A stretch of DNA of 64,000 nt. It comes from an uncultured Eubacterium sp. (lineage in GTDB: Bacteria > Bacillota > Clostridia > Oscillospirales > Acutalibacteraceae). Made by a program: the position numbers and the translations under genes. The stretch spans positions 62,001 to 126,000 of the forward strand of contig CAKTGF010000002.1 of the NCBI GenBank assembly GCA_934561395.1, given 5' to 3'. Within the stretch, counting starts at the first letter, position 1. Every line of letters begins with the position of its first letter. Below are positions 33,465 through 42,849 of the stretch, one piece after another. The notes under the pieces were generated by a model that saw only the letters and a list, made by a program, of their open reading frames with translations, was not told the origin of the DNA and did no database searches.

Positions 33465-36335
33465 ATGGATATTGAAAAAATTGCAGGCACATACGGATTT
33501 TCGGTTGACAGAATCAGGGAAAATGCCTTTCTTGGGGGAAGCCTTGTGGAAATGACCCACAAAAAAACAGGGGCACAGCTTTGCTGGCTTGATAACAAGG
33601 AGGAAAACAAGCTGTTTTCCGTTGCATTTAAAACAACCCCTGAAAACAGCACAGGCGTTTTTCATATTTTGGAGCATTCTGTGTTGTGCGGTTCCGAAAA
33701 ATTTCAGGTAAGGGAGCCCTTTGTTGAGCTTTTAAAAAGCTCAATGAACACTTTTTTAAACGCAATGACCTATCCTGATAAAACTCTTTACCCCGTTTCA
33801 AGCAGAAACGAAAGGGATTTTTTAAACCTTACAGAGGTTTATCTTGACGCTGTATTTCAGCCGTTATTGCTTAAAAAGCCCTCTGTTTTTTATCAGGAGG
33901 GCTGGCATTACGAGCTGTCAGATGAGGGCAATTGTTACAACGGCGTTGTGTTTAACGAAATGAAGGGCGCAACCTCGGGCGTTGACGAAAGGGCAGAGTA
34001 TGCTCTGCTTGACTTAATGTTCCCCGATAACTGCTATCATTATAACTCAGGGGGCGACCCGTCGGTTATCCCCGATTTAACATACGATATGTTTGTGGAT
34101 ACCTACAAGCGCTATTATCATCCGTCAAATTCAAGGTTTTTCCTTGACGGCGACATTCCACTTGACGCTACCTTAAAGCTTATTTCGTCATATCTTGACA
34201 AATACGAAAAATCAAGCATCAACCCGGTTATCAAGCCCCAAAAGCCCATATCAAGGCAAGGGGAAATATATTACGGCGTTGATAAAATTAAGGAAAACTC
34301 CGATGTGATTGTTTACGGCAAAATCCTTTGCGATTACAGCGACGGAGTAAAAATTGCGTCAACAAATGTTTTGTGTGATTTTTTGGCGTCCTCAAACGAG
34401 TCGCCTTTAAAGAAAGCCCTGCTTTCAGAGGGAATATGCGAGGATGTTGAGCTGTTTGTTAACGGCGATATGTACCAGCCCTTTGTTATGCTTGTTGTTC
34501 GCAACACATCTGCCGATAAGGCGGAGGAAATAAGAAAAACGGTAAACGATGTTATTTCAACAATTCTCAAAAGCGGAATTGACGAAAAGGAGCTGATTGC
34601 CTCCCTTAACAAAACGGAATATCAGGCAAAGCAGCTACCGGAGCCCCAGGCTCTTTACCGTGCCTCAAATGCGCTTTCCTCATGGCTTTACGGCGGCGAC
34701 CCAATGCTTTATCTTGATATTGACAGCGTATATAAAGCTGTAAGGGAGCTTATAGGCACAAGTGCCTTTGATGATATTTTAAACCAAGTGTTTATTGACA
34801 GCGCCAACTGGTCAAGGGTTGTGGCAAAGCCCTCCGTTACCATTGACGCCGATGAGGAAAATGCACGCTCACAAAGGCTTGAGGCAGAATTAAAGGCAAT
34901 TACCCAAGAGCAAACGAAAAAAATTGCCGCAGACAAGGCCGCTCTTGACACATGGCAGCAAACGCCTGACAGCAAGCAGGCACTTGAAAGCCTGCCAAGC
35001 CTTGAATTATCAGAGGTTAACCCTGTTCCCGAGCTTATAAGCACGGAGGTCGGAAGTGTTGACGGTGTAACGGTGCTTTACCACAAGCTTTCAACAAACG
35101 GCGTGGTGCATTTTTCAATGTATTTTCCCCTTACAAGCCTTTCACTGCGTGAACTTGCTTTTGCGGCGTCCGTTCAAATGCTTTTAGGGGAGCTGCCCAC
35201 TGAAAAATATGATGTTTCCCAACTGCAAAGAGAGGTTAAGACCTATATCGGCCAGCTTGATTTTTCACTTTCGTCATACAGCAGTGCCGAAAACAGCAGC
35301 CAATGCATGCCCTGCCTTGTGGTAAGGGCAAGCGCCTTAAAGGAAAATCTTTCCAGGGCGCAGGAGCTGGTAACGGAAATTATCAACCGCACAAAATTTG
35401 ACGATAAGGCAAAGATTTTTGAGGTAATTAAGCAATATGACGAAGAGGGCAGAAGGAGCGCTATCGGCAACGGCCACATTTTAGGCATGCTTTCGGTCAG
35501 GGCAGGATATTCCGCACAGGGTGCTGTAAGCGAGGCGCTGTCAGGCTACACAAATATTAAAATTATTCATCAGCTTGCCAATGATTTTGATGGTGGCTAT
35601 GATGAATACATTGCCGCAGTTAAAAAGGCAATGAGCCTTGCAGGTAAGGGAAGTGTAACTGTCAGCTACACAAATGATGAAAAAATCGACATTTCGGCGT
35701 TTATTTCACTTTTGGGCAACAGCGAGCCTGTGCCCATGCAGGCGGAATACAAAACCGATTTGCCCCACAGAATGGGAATTAAGATTCCCTCACAGGTATC
35801 TTACGCCGTTAAGGGCTGTGACCTTGCGGAAAGCAACCTGCCAAATGACGGCTCAATGAGGGTTGCGGCTAAAATTTTGACCTTCTCATATTTATGGAAC
35901 AAGGTAAGGGTTCAGGGCGGAGCCTACGGCACAGGCCTTTCGGTTGACAGAAACGGAGGATATATTTTATACTCCTACCGTGACCCGTCCCCGGCCGCAT
36001 CATTGGCCGCTTATGATAAATGCGCCGAGTATTTGGCGGAATTTGCCGATGACGACACAGAAAAGCTTGATAATTTTATTATTTCAACCCTTGGGGCAAA
36101 CGACCCGCTGGTGTCCCCAAGGCAAAAGGGTTTTAGCGCAGATGATTTTTATTTCAGCAACTGGACCGATGAAAACAGAATTAACAACAGAAAGCAAATG
36201 CTTCAAACCACAAGGCAGGGGCTTAAACTTTGGTGCAAGGCCCTTGATGACTGTGCCCAAAACGGCGCAGTATGCGTTGTGGGCAACGAGGAGGCGTTAA
36301 ATTCTGTTGAAAATATTGAAATTTTTGAATTATAA
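33465..36335 (+). CDS. M16C family zinc metallopeptidase (PreP-like), 956 aa
   Basis: This is an insulinase-type peptidase with the inverted zinc motif HILEH at residues 67-71 and the distal glutamate expected in the following helix (NEMKGATSGVDERAEYAL). The four M16 domains and the length (950-1000 aa) match the presequence-protease group, with LKSSMNTFLNAMTYPDKTLYPVSSR near 88-112. It degrades short unstructured peptides in a closed chamber; in bacteria the targets are unclear. It lies in the ung operon with a spacing of 4 and 8 bases to its neighbours. Confidence 0.92.
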   Translation: MDIEKIAGTYGFSVDRIRENAFLGGSLVEMTHKKTGAQLCWLDNKEENKLFSVAFKTTPENSTGVFHILEHSVLCGSEKFQVREPFVELLKSSMNTFLNAMTYPDKTLYPVSSRNERDFLNLTEVYLDAVFQPLLLKKPSVFYQEGWHYELSDEGNCYNGVVFNEMKGATSGVDERAEYALLDLMFPDNCYHYNSGGDPSVIPDLTYDMFVDTYKRYYHPSNSRFFLDGDIPLDATLKLISSYLDKYEKSSINPVIKPQKPISRQGEIYYGVDKIKENSDVIVYGKILCDYSDGVKIASTNVLCDFLASSNESPLKKALLSEGICEDVELFVNGDMYQPFVMLVVRNTSADKAEEIRKTVNDVISTILKSGIDEKELIASLNKTEYQAKQLPEPQALYRASNALSSWLYGGDPMLYLDIDSVYKAVRELIGTSAFDDILNQVFIDSANWSRVVAKPSVTIDADEENARSQRLEAELKAITQEQTKKIAADKAALDTWQQTPDSKQALESLPSLELSEVNPVPELISTEVGSVDGVTVLYHKLSTNGVVHFSMYFPLTSLSLRELAFAASVQMLLGELPTEKYDVSQLQREVKTYIGQLDFSLSSYSSAENSSQCMPCLVVRASALKENLSRAQELVTEIINRTKFDDKAKIFEVIKQYDEEGRRSAIGNGHILGMLSVRAGYSAQGAVSEALSGYTNIKIIHQLANDFDGGYDEYIAAVKKAMSLAGKGSVTVSYTNDEKIDISAFISLLGNSEPVPMQAEYKTDLPHRMGIKIPSQVSYAVKGCDLAESNLPNDGSMRVAAKILTFSYLWNKVRVQGGAYGTGLSVDRNGGYILYSYRDPSPAASLAAYDKCAEYLAEFADDDTEKLDNFIISTLGANDPLVSPRQKGFSADDFYFSNWTDENRINNRKQMLQTTRQGLKLWCKALDDCAQNGAVCVVGNEEALNSVENIEIFEL

Positions 36336-36343
36336 GGGGAAAT

Positions 36344-36901
36344 ATGGAACTTGTAAACGGAAAACCGAGTAATACCGACGGTAGGCTCGAAAAAGAAATT
36401 AGGGTATATGACCTGTTAGACAGCCTTGAAATTGACTACAAAAGGGTGGACCACCCTGCTGCCGACACCATGGAGGCATGCCGTGAGATTGACAAGGTTA
36501 TTGACACCTTTATTTGCAAAAATCTGTTTTTGTGCAACAGGCAAAAAACGGATTTCTATTTGCTGATGATGCCCGGGAATAAGGTGTTTAAAACAAAGGA
36601 TATTACAAAGCAACTGGGCTGCTCAAGGCTCTCCTTTGCAGGGGAGGAATATATGCTTGAATTTTTGGATATCAAGCCCGGTGCGGTTTCGGTTATGGGG
36701 CTGATGAACGATAAGGATAACAGGGTGCAGCTGGTTATTGACAAGCCGGTTGTTGAAAGTGAGAGCTTTGGCTGCCACCCCTGCGTTAACACATCAAGCC
36801 TTCGCCTGAGCACGGCGGATTTGCTGAACAAATTTTTGCCGGCGGTGAACCACACGCCCATTATTGTTGATCTGCCGGAATATGAAAATATTGACGAATA
36901 A
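36344..36901 (+). CDS. PrdX/YbaK-type aminoacyl-tRNA deacylase, 185 aa
   Basis: This is a free-standing editing-domain protein of the PrdX/ProX group: DSLEIDYKRVDHPAADTMEA, then NLFLCNRQKTDFYLLMMPGN, KVFKTKDITKQLG and the PGAVSVMGLMNDK segment. Proteins of this type hydrolyse alanyl-tRNAPro in trans. It starts 8 bases after the peptidase stop, with GGGGAAAT as SD. It is last in the operon, followed by a hairpin with a weak T tail. Confidence 0.9.
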   Translation: MELVNGKPSNTDGRLEKEIRVYDLLDSLEIDYKRVDHPAADTMEACREIDKVIDTFICKNLFLCNRQKTDFYLLMMPGNKVFKTKDITKQLGCSRLSFAGEEYMLEFLDIKPGAVSVMGLMNDKDNRVQLVIDKPVVESESFGCHPCVNTSSLRLSTADLLNKFLPAVNHTPIIVDLPEYENIDE

Positions 36902-36904
36902 TAA

Positions 36905-36946
36905 AGCGCACCCTTGCACATATTACTGCCGGGGTGCGTTATTATT
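36905..36946 (+). terminator. Hairpin after the ung operon
   Basis: AGCGCACCC pairs with GGGTGCGTT over 9 bp around 18 bases, followed by ATTATT. Confidence 0.5.
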
Positions 36947-36947
36947 A

Positions 36948-36963
36948 TGTGACAAAATTGTAA
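36948..36963 (+). promoter_or_regulatory. Candidate response-regulator site before the two-component genes
   Basis: TGTGACAAAATTGTAA, nearly identical to two sites before the ABC transporter gene at 38934 and 38957. It lies 47 bases before the response-regulator start. Confidence 0.45.
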
Positions 36964-37009
36964 TGGAACTTGGGGCAAATATATGTTAAACTGTAACTGA
37001 GGTGAAGAT

Positions 37010-37681
37010 ATGAACATTTTTGTGCTTGAGGATGACGAGGCTATCGGTATCGGCCTTTCGTATTCCCTTGAAAACGAGGGCTACACCGTTACTGTGGAAA
37101 AAACAGTTGCCTCTGCAAAGTCTGCAATAGCCAAGGGCAGCTTTGATTTATATATTTTGGATTTAACCCTGCCTGACGGCAACGGCTATGAAATCTGCAA
37201 GCTGATTAAATCAATGGGCGATTACCCGGTAATATTTTTAACTGCCTATGATGACGAGATAAATGTGGTTACAGGCTTTGATTTGGGCGCAGACGACTAT
37301 ATTTCAAAGCCCTTTAGGGTAAGGGAGCTTATGGCAAGGATTAAATCGGTGCTGCGCAGATACAGTAAGGACAGCAACGACGGCAAAATTAAAATAGACA
37401 ACCTGCTTATCAACACCAACGAGGCAAAGGTTTATCTTGACGGGAAAGAAGTAATATTAACCGCTATGGAATACAGGCTGCTGCTTTCGTTTGTTAACAA
37501 CCGTGGTGTTGTGCTGAGCCGCCAAAGGCTTTTGGAGGATATTTGGGATGTGGGTGGCGATTTTGTAAACGACAACACCCTGACCGTTTACATTAAGCGC
37601 CTGCGGGACAAGCTGGAGAGCGACCCTAACAATCCCAAATTTATAAAAACAATTCGTGGTATGGGGTATATACTGAAATGA
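37010..37681 (+). CDS. OmpR-family response regulator, 223 aa
   Basis: The receiver domain has VLEDDE (acidic pocket, residues 5-10), Asp51 in LYILDLTLPDG, Thr78 and Lys100 (SKPF). A C-terminal winged helix (MEYRLLLSFVNNRGVVLSRQ, then DNTLTVYIKRLRDKLE and IRGMGYILK) marks the OmpR/PhoB class. A GAGGTGAAG SD precedes it, and its stop overlaps the kinase start by 4 bases. It very likely controls the ABC transporter downstream. Confidence 0.95.
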   Translation: MNIFVLEDDEAIGIGLSYSLENEGYTVTVEKTVASAKSAIAKGSFDLYILDLTLPDGNGYEICKLIKSMGDYPVIFLTAYDDEINVVTGFDLGADDYISKPFRVRELMARIKSVLRRYSKDSNDGKIKIDNLLINTNEAKVYLDGKEVILTAMEYRLLLSFVNNRGVVLSRQRLLEDIWDVGGDFVNDNTLTVYIKRLRDKLESDPNNPKFIKTIRGMGYILK

Positions 37682-38670
37682 GGAACAAGGATTACAGGGC
37701 TATGCTGCTTATCAGCACCGGCATAGGCACCGTTTTAAGCATTGCGGCATTTATAATTGATATTCGCTGGGGTATTATTTGCCTGGTGCTAAGTGTGGGT
37801 ATTATTTTAACCTTTGCCCTTTACACCAAAAAACGATACAAAAAAATAGAGGAGCTTAACGATTATTTATCCCTTGTTTGCAGCGGGGATTATTCAATTA
37901 ATATTGAGGAAAATGCCGAGGGCGAGCTGTCAATACTGCAAAATAACCTATATAAGGTTGTGGTTATGCTTAAAAGCAGCAACGAAGCGCTAAAGTATGA
38001 CAAGGTTTACCTTGCAGACTCACTGGCAGATATTACACACCAGCTTAAAACCCCTTTAACCTCAATGATGGTAATGACCGATTTGCTCAGGGATAATCCC
38101 GATGAGGAAAGCAGGGAAAAGTTTGTGGGCATTATCGAATCCCAGCTTGATAAAATGAAATGGCTTATTGCGACCCTTTTAAAGCTTTCAAAGCTGGATG
38201 CGGACACTGCCGAGTTTAACAAAACCGATTTGATAATAGATGATGTTATTAATACCTGCCTTACCCCCTTTGAATTGACCCTTGAATTAAAGAATATTAA
38301 GGTGGAAAAGCAGTTGAACGGCTTTAAATTTTCCGGGGATAAGAACTGGACCGCCGAGGCAATTGAAAATGTTATTAAAAACTGCATTGAGCACACTGAT
38401 TCAGGGGGCAAAATTTGCATAAAAACCCTTTCCACAAGCATATATAACCAGCTGACGATAAGCGATAACGGCTGCGGTATTGAAAAAGAGGATTTGCCCC
38501 ATATTTTTGAGCGGTTTTACCATGGTAAAAATTCAAACAGCGACAGCGTGGGAATAGGTCTTGCCCTTGCAAAGGAGATATTTGCAAAGGAAAACGCTAC
38601 AATTACGGCTGAAAGCGAGAGCCGGGTCGGCACCTGCTTTACAATAAGGTTTTACAAATCAATTATATAA
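37678..38670 (+). CDS. Sensor histidine kinase, 330 aa
   Basis: Two N-terminal transmembrane helices (about 9-27 and 31-48) have only a few residues between them, so it has no large external sensor and may sense inside the membrane or through the transporter. The HisKA motif carries His121 (ITHQLKTPLTSMM) and the HATPase domain has NVIKNCIEH, DNGCGIEKEDLPHIFERFYH and GIGLALAKEIF. Its start overlaps the regulator stop by 4 bases. It phosphorylates the preceding regulator. Confidence 0.94.
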   Translation: MRNKDYRAMLLISTGIGTVLSIAAFIIDIRWGIICLVLSVGIILTFALYTKKRYKKIEELNDYLSLVCSGDYSINIEENAEGELSILQNNLYKVVVMLKSSNEALKYDKVYLADSLADITHQLKTPLTSMMVMTDLLRDNPDEESREKFVGIIESQLDKMKWLIATLLKLSKLDADTAEFNKTDLIIDDVINTCLTPFELTLELKNIKVEKQLNGFKFSGDKNWTAEAIENVIKNCIEHTDSGGKICIKTLSTSIYNQLTISDNGCGIEKEDLPHIFERFYHGKNSNSDSVGIGLALAKEIFAKENATITAESESRVGTCFTIRFYKSII

Positions 38671-38690
38671 TTATGGAAGGAATAGCTACT

Positions 38691-38933
38691 ATGAAAAAGA
38701 TTTTTAAATCATCAACAGATAAGAAAATTTGCGGCGTGTGCGGTGGCATTGCCAAATATTTAAGCATTGATGCAACGGTTATAAGGCTGTTGTGGGTAAT
38801 TATTACAGCCTTAGGCGGCGCAGGTGTTGTGGCTTATATTATTTGCGCAATAATTATGCCCGACGAGCCGCCTGTTGACAGTTACCGTGAGGCGCAATAT
38901 ACTGATATTAACAACGACGGCGAAAATAACTAA
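38691..38933 (+). CDS. PspC-domain membrane protein, 80 aa
   Basis: It starts MKKIFKSSTDKKICGVCGGI and then has LWVIITALGGAGVVAYIICA, one membrane-inserted segment followed by IMPDEPP, a standard PspC domain. The ATG at 38691 has GGAAGGA 8 bases upstream; an earlier in-frame ATG lies inside that SD. It is in the same unit as the two-component genes. PspC proteins act in envelope-stress signalling. Confidence 0.88.
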   Translation: MKKIFKSSTDKKICGVCGGIAKYLSIDATVIRLLWVIITALGGAGVVAYIICAIIMPDEPPVDSYREAQYTDINNDGENN

Positions 38934-38989
38934 TGTGACTGAATTGTAATAAAAAATGTCACTTAATTGTCATATTGCTTTGATACAAT
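38934..38989 (+). promoter_or_regulatory. ABC transporter promoter with two response-regulator-like repeats
   Basis: TGTGACTGAATTGTAA (38934-38949) and TGTCACTTAATTGTCA (38957-38972) are direct repeats 23 bases apart. TACAAT (38984-38989) is 11 bases after the second, with no good -35, as expected of an OmpR-class activated promoter. The shared pattern is TGTSACnnAATTGTMA. Confidence 0.55.
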
Positions 38990-39011
38990 TACAGCTGAAA
39001 GGAGAGGTTTT

Positions 39012-39692
39012 ATGAAAATTCTTGAAATCAAAAACTTATCGAAAATTTACGGAAAGGGCGAAACAGAAGTAAAGGCCCTTGACAATGTTTCCTTCAGCGT
39101 GGATAAGGGCGAATTTGTGGCAATTATAGGCCCGTCAGGCTCGGGAAAATCAACACTTTTACACATTCTCGGCGGCGTTGACAACGCAACCTCAGGCAGT
39201 GTTGTAATCGGCGGAACCGAAATTTCGCAGCTTGACGAAACGGCGTTGGCAATTTTCAGGCGCAGACAAATAGGCTTAATTTATCAATTTTACAATCTTA
39301 TCCCTATTTTGACCGTAGAGGAAAATATGACCCTGCCGCTGCTGCTTGACGGCAGAACCCCCAGCAAGCAGCAGCTTGACTTGTTGGTTAAAAAGCTTGG
39401 CCTTGAGCACAGGCTTGACCACCTGCCAAGCCAGCTTTCGGGTGGCCAGCAGCAAAGGGTTTCAATCGGCAGGGCACTGCTTAACAACCCGGCGCTTTTA
39501 CTGGCAGACGAGCCCACCGGCAACCTTGACAGCGAAAACAGCAAGGAAATTGTTCAACTTTTAAGGCAATTTAACAAGGAATACAACCAAACGGTAATTA
39601 TTATTACCCATGATGAGCGCATTGCTCTTGCGGCAGACCGTGTTATTGCTATTGAGGACGGCAAAATTACAAGGGATGAGGTGAGAGTGTGA
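39012..39692 (+). CDS. ABC transporter ATP-binding protein (MacB/LolD type), 226 aa
   Basis: Walker A GPSGSGKS is at residues 40-47, with LSGGQQQRVSIGRAL as signature, LLADEPTGNLDSENSKE as Walker B and THDER as H-loop. The ATG at 39012 has AAGGAGAGG before it; an upstream in-frame start lacks an SD. The stop overlaps the permease start by 4 bases. It energises the large FtsX-type permease; the system probably exports or senses an antimicrobial or lipid. Confidence 0.95.
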   Translation: MKILEIKNLSKIYGKGETEVKALDNVSFSVDKGEFVAIIGPSGSGKSTLLHILGGVDNATSGSVVIGGTEISQLDETALAIFRRRQIGLIYQFYNLIPILTVEENMTLPLLLDGRTPSKQQLDLLVKKLGLEHRLDHLPSQLSGGQQQRVSIGRALLNNPALLLADEPTGNLDSENSKEIVQLLRQFNKEYNQTVIIITHDERIALAADRVIAIEDGKITRDEVRV

Positions 39693-42193
39693 ACATTGTA
39701 AACACCTTAACCCTGCGCCATATTAAAACCCATAAAAAGCGCAGTATTTTAACAATTTTGGCAATTATTGTTTCAGTTGCAATGGTAACGGCGGTTTTTA
39801 CAAGCGCACTTTCATTTGTAACCTATTTTCAAAATGTTACAAAGGCAATTGACGGCAATTGGCATGCTGTATTTACAGTTAAGGATTATCAGGATAAAAT
39901 ATCCGCCTTTAATGCCGATGACAGCATTGAGGCTATGGGCGCATCAACATATTACAGCAGCTATGTTATTGACAAGGCTGCCTTGGCAAACGAGGACGAC
40001 ATTGACTTATCAACTGATAGCCTGCTTGCGGTGGATAAAAACTATCTTGATATAAAAAATGTAAAAATTTCCCACGGGGAAATGCCAAAGAATATTAACG
40101 AGGTTTTAGTGAGCCAATCATTTATTGACGATAACAGCCTTGATTGGAGTGTTGGCGACAATGTAACCCTTTATCTTTTGGATGATGATTATAATGTCAG
40201 TGAAAAAACCGTTAAAATCACCGCCATCAGCGACAGCAAGGTAACAACCACCGACAGCTACGGTATTTTTGCAGGCTACGATCCCTCGGATTTTTCAAAG
40301 GACGCCCAAACTGATGTTTATGTTCGCTATGACAAGCTGAACAATAAAATTTGGGATAAAATAAGCGCTACCGCCGCTTCGGTTGACGCTATTTATGAAG
40401 ATATGCCATCATACAACTACGAGCTGTTCACATATTCGGGAATAATGAAGGATAACGGCATTTTGGTATCCCTGGGCAGCTTTTGCGCAATTATTTTGGC
40501 AATTATCGCAATTGTGTCAATATTTATGATTTATGACAGCTTTGCGGTATCATATCAGGAGCGTGCAAAATATTTGGGCATGCTTGCCTCGGTGGGCGCA
40601 ACCAAAAAGCAAAAGCGCTCGTCAATATATTTTGAGGGCTTAATTTTAGGCGCAATAGGTATTCCGCTGGGTATTCTTGCAGGTATTGCAGGCATTGGCA
40701 TAACCTTTAAGGCAATAGGCAATATGTGGCTGCAAACCATTGGCGTTGAATATAACAAGTCGCTGGAACTTTGCGTAAATTGGGTTGTTATTTTGGCAAC
40801 GGTTGTTGTAAGTGCAATTACAATTTTTGTTTCAAGCTATATTCCTGCACGCAAGGCGTCAAAAACCACAGCTATTGACGCAATCAGGCAGGCAGACACC
40901 GTTAAGGTTAAAAAAAGCAAGCGCCTTAAAACACCTAAATTGGTTAACAAGCTGTTTGGCTTTGAGGGCACCCTTGCGGTTAAAAATTACAAGCGCAACG
41001 GCAGGCGCTCAAGAACCATTGTGTTTGCTTTGTTTATGAGTGTGGTTGTGTTCCTTTCGGTTTCAAATTTCAGCATGATGTTTTCCGATGTTATGGCCGG
41101 CAGCTACAGAGAAAGCTATGATATAAGCCTTAGTCTTGCCGCAGCAGATATGCAAGCGGCAAACACCGTGGTTGAAAACGCAAAGGGTATTGACAGTTAT
41201 TACGGTTCGGTAATTTTCTATGGTGGCGTCAGTGATGGTTTAAGCGATGAGGCAAAGGCCGAGGATATAAGTGAGTATTCATCAACTATTGTGTTTATGG
41301 ATAACGCCTCCTTTGACAGCTACTTAAAGGAACTTGGAGAAAATATTAGCAAATATCATGATTTAAATAATCCAAGAGCAATTGTTCAAAACAGGTGCAT
41401 TGTGGAAAAGGATTCCAAGAAAAAGACAATTGCTCCGTTTAATGATTTAACGGGGCAGAAAATTAACTGCCAGGTTGAGCATTACAATCCCAAAACCGAT
41501 GTGAGCGAATATACAAGCATCAGCCCAACGGTGGGTATTTCAACCCAAAAGCTTTGGAGCAACAAAATGTTCAGCTATCAAAACACATATTCTCCGGTTA
41601 TTATTTTAAGCGTTGACCATTTGAGCGGTTATGTTGATAACCTTAAGGAATGTACCTATGAGTTTGGCATTAAATGTGACGATTCCAAGCAGGTTAACGA
41701 GGAAATCAGCAATGCCTTAAATGAAAAGGGAATCAGCTTTAACAGCTTTGACGCAAGCGCAGAAATGCAGTCAATCAACAGCATTTTAATTATTGTAGAG
41801 GTATTTGTGTTTGGCTTTATAGCCCTTATTACCCTTATTTCAATAATGAATATCATTAACACAATTTCAAACTCTATGAATGAACGCAGGCGTGAGTTTG
41901 CCATGATAAGGTCGGTGGGCATGACCCCCAAGAGCTTTATGAAAATGATTTATTTTGAAAATTTCAGATACGGCTTTATCGCTCTGGCTTTTGCTATTCC
42001 CGTAAGTGCCGCAATACATTACGGCATGTATAAGGCGCTGGCAAACAGCTTTGATTACGGCTTCCAATTCCACCCACTCAGCTACATTATTGCGTTTGTG
42101 GCAGTGTTTGTGATAATTGCAATCGCCCTGCTTTATTCCTTTGGTAAAATTAAGGATAACAATATTATCGAAACCCTAAAGCAGGATTATTAA
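39689..42193 (+). CDS. FtsX-type ABC permease with two external domains, 834 aa
   Basis: The first transmembrane helix (ILTILAIIVSVAMVTAVFTS) is followed by an external domain of about 200 residues, then a three-helix FtsX block (about 260-390, with YLGMLASVGATKKQKRSSIY, the cytoplasmic coupling loop). A second unit has a helix near 440 (IVFALFMSVVVFLSVSNFSM), another external domain and a final FtsX block (REFAMIRSVGMTPKSF). This duplicated layout differs from BceB and matches single-polypeptide permeases of clostridial drug/peptide exporters. It ends the cluster, 27 bases before a terminator. Confidence 0.9.
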   Translation: MNIVNTLTLRHIKTHKKRSILTILAIIVSVAMVTAVFTSALSFVTYFQNVTKAIDGNWHAVFTVKDYQDKISAFNADDSIEAMGASTYYSSYVIDKAALANEDDIDLSTDSLLAVDKNYLDIKNVKISHGEMPKNINEVLVSQSFIDDNSLDWSVGDNVTLYLLDDDYNVSEKTVKITAISDSKVTTTDSYGIFAGYDPSDFSKDAQTDVYVRYDKLNNKIWDKISATAASVDAIYEDMPSYNYELFTYSGIMKDNGILVSLGSFCAIILAIIAIVSIFMIYDSFAVSYQERAKYLGMLASVGATKKQKRSSIYFEGLILGAIGIPLGILAGIAGIGITFKAIGNMWLQTIGVEYNKSLELCVNWVVILATVVVSAITIFVSSYIPARKASKTTAIDAIRQADTVKVKKSKRLKTPKLVNKLFGFEGTLAVKNYKRNGRRSRTIVFALFMSVVVFLSVSNFSMMFSDVMAGSYRESYDISLSLAAADMQAANTVVENAKGIDSYYGSVIFYGGVSDGLSDEAKAEDISEYSSTIVFMDNASFDSYLKELGENISKYHDLNNPRAIVQNRCIVEKDSKKKTIAPFNDLTGQKINCQVEHYNPKTDVSEYTSISPTVGISTQKLWSNKMFSYQNTYSPVIILSVDHLSGYVDNLKECTYEFGIKCDDSKQVNEEISNALNEKGISFNSFDASAEMQSINSILIIVEVFVFGFIALITLISIMNIINTISNSMNERRREFAMIRSVGMTPKSFMKMIYFENFRYGFIALAFAIPVSAAIHYGMYKALANSFDYGFQFHPLSYIIAFVAVFVIIAIALLYSFGKIKDNNIIETLKQDY

Positions 42194-42219
42194 TACAAAT
42201 TAATATCGTATTAAACAAA

Positions 42220-42250
42220 AATCCCTACTCGGTATTACCGGGTAGGGATT
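42220..42250. terminator. Bidirectional terminator between the permease and pdxT
   Basis: AATCCCTAC pairs with GTAGGGATT, extended by CGGT/ACCG inside, with A and T tracts outside. It serves both convergent genes. Confidence 0.8.
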
Positions 42251-42259
42251 AATTATGCT

Positions 42260-42829
42260 TTATTTACTTTTTATCATATCAATAAAATATTTGTGAACCG
42301 ATAAATCATCCGTAAGCTCGGGATGAAAGGCCGTTGCAAGATAATTGCCCTGCCTTGCGGCAACGATTTTGCCGTCAACCCTTGCAAGGATTTCTACGCC
42401 GTCGTCAGCTTTTGCAATATACGGTGCTCTGATAAATACCATGGGGATTTTGCCTAAGCCCTTAAACTCCTCTATGGTGTCAAAGCTGCCAAGCTGCCTG
42501 CCGTAGGCATTTCGCTTTGCCGTGCAGTTAATAAACTTAAGGCCGTTACAGCGGGGGTCCCCCGTTTCGCTTGACATAAGTATAAGCCCTGCACAGGTGC
42601 CGAAAACAGGCATACCGCCCTTTGCGTATTCAAGTATTTTTTCACGCATATCAAGGTCGTCCAGCAGCTTGCTCATAACCGTGCTTTCTCCGCCGGGAAT
42701 AATCAAGCCGTCTGGTTGGCTGTCAAGGTCCCTTAATTGGCGAATTTCAAAAGAGTCAACGCCCAGCTCACTTAATTTTTTAATATGTTCTTCAAATGCT
42801 CCCTGTAAAGCAAGAACGCCGATTTTCAT
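42260..42829 (-). CDS. pdxT: Pyridoxal 5'-phosphate synthase glutaminase subunit, 189 aa
   Basis: PdxT hydrolyses glutamine and passes ammonia to PdxS for vitamin B6 synthesis. The class I glutaminase triad is seen: Cys79 in FGTCAGLIL, His169 and Glu171 in FHPELTDD. The starting MKIGVLALQGAFEEH and IIPGGEST are typical. It follows pdxS by 20 bases in one operon. Confidence 0.97.
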   Translation of the reverse strand: MKIGVLALQGAFEEHIKKLSELGVDSFEIRQLRDLDSQPDGLIIPGGESTVMSKLLDDLDMREKILEYAKGGMPVFGTCAGLILMSSETGDPRCNGLKFINCTAKRNAYGRQLGSFDTIEEFKGLGKIPMVFIRAPYIAKADDGVEILARVDGKIVAARQGNYLATAFHPELTDDLSVHKYFIDMIKSK

Positions 42830-42849
42830 AGTGCTTGGGTGTTGGGGAC

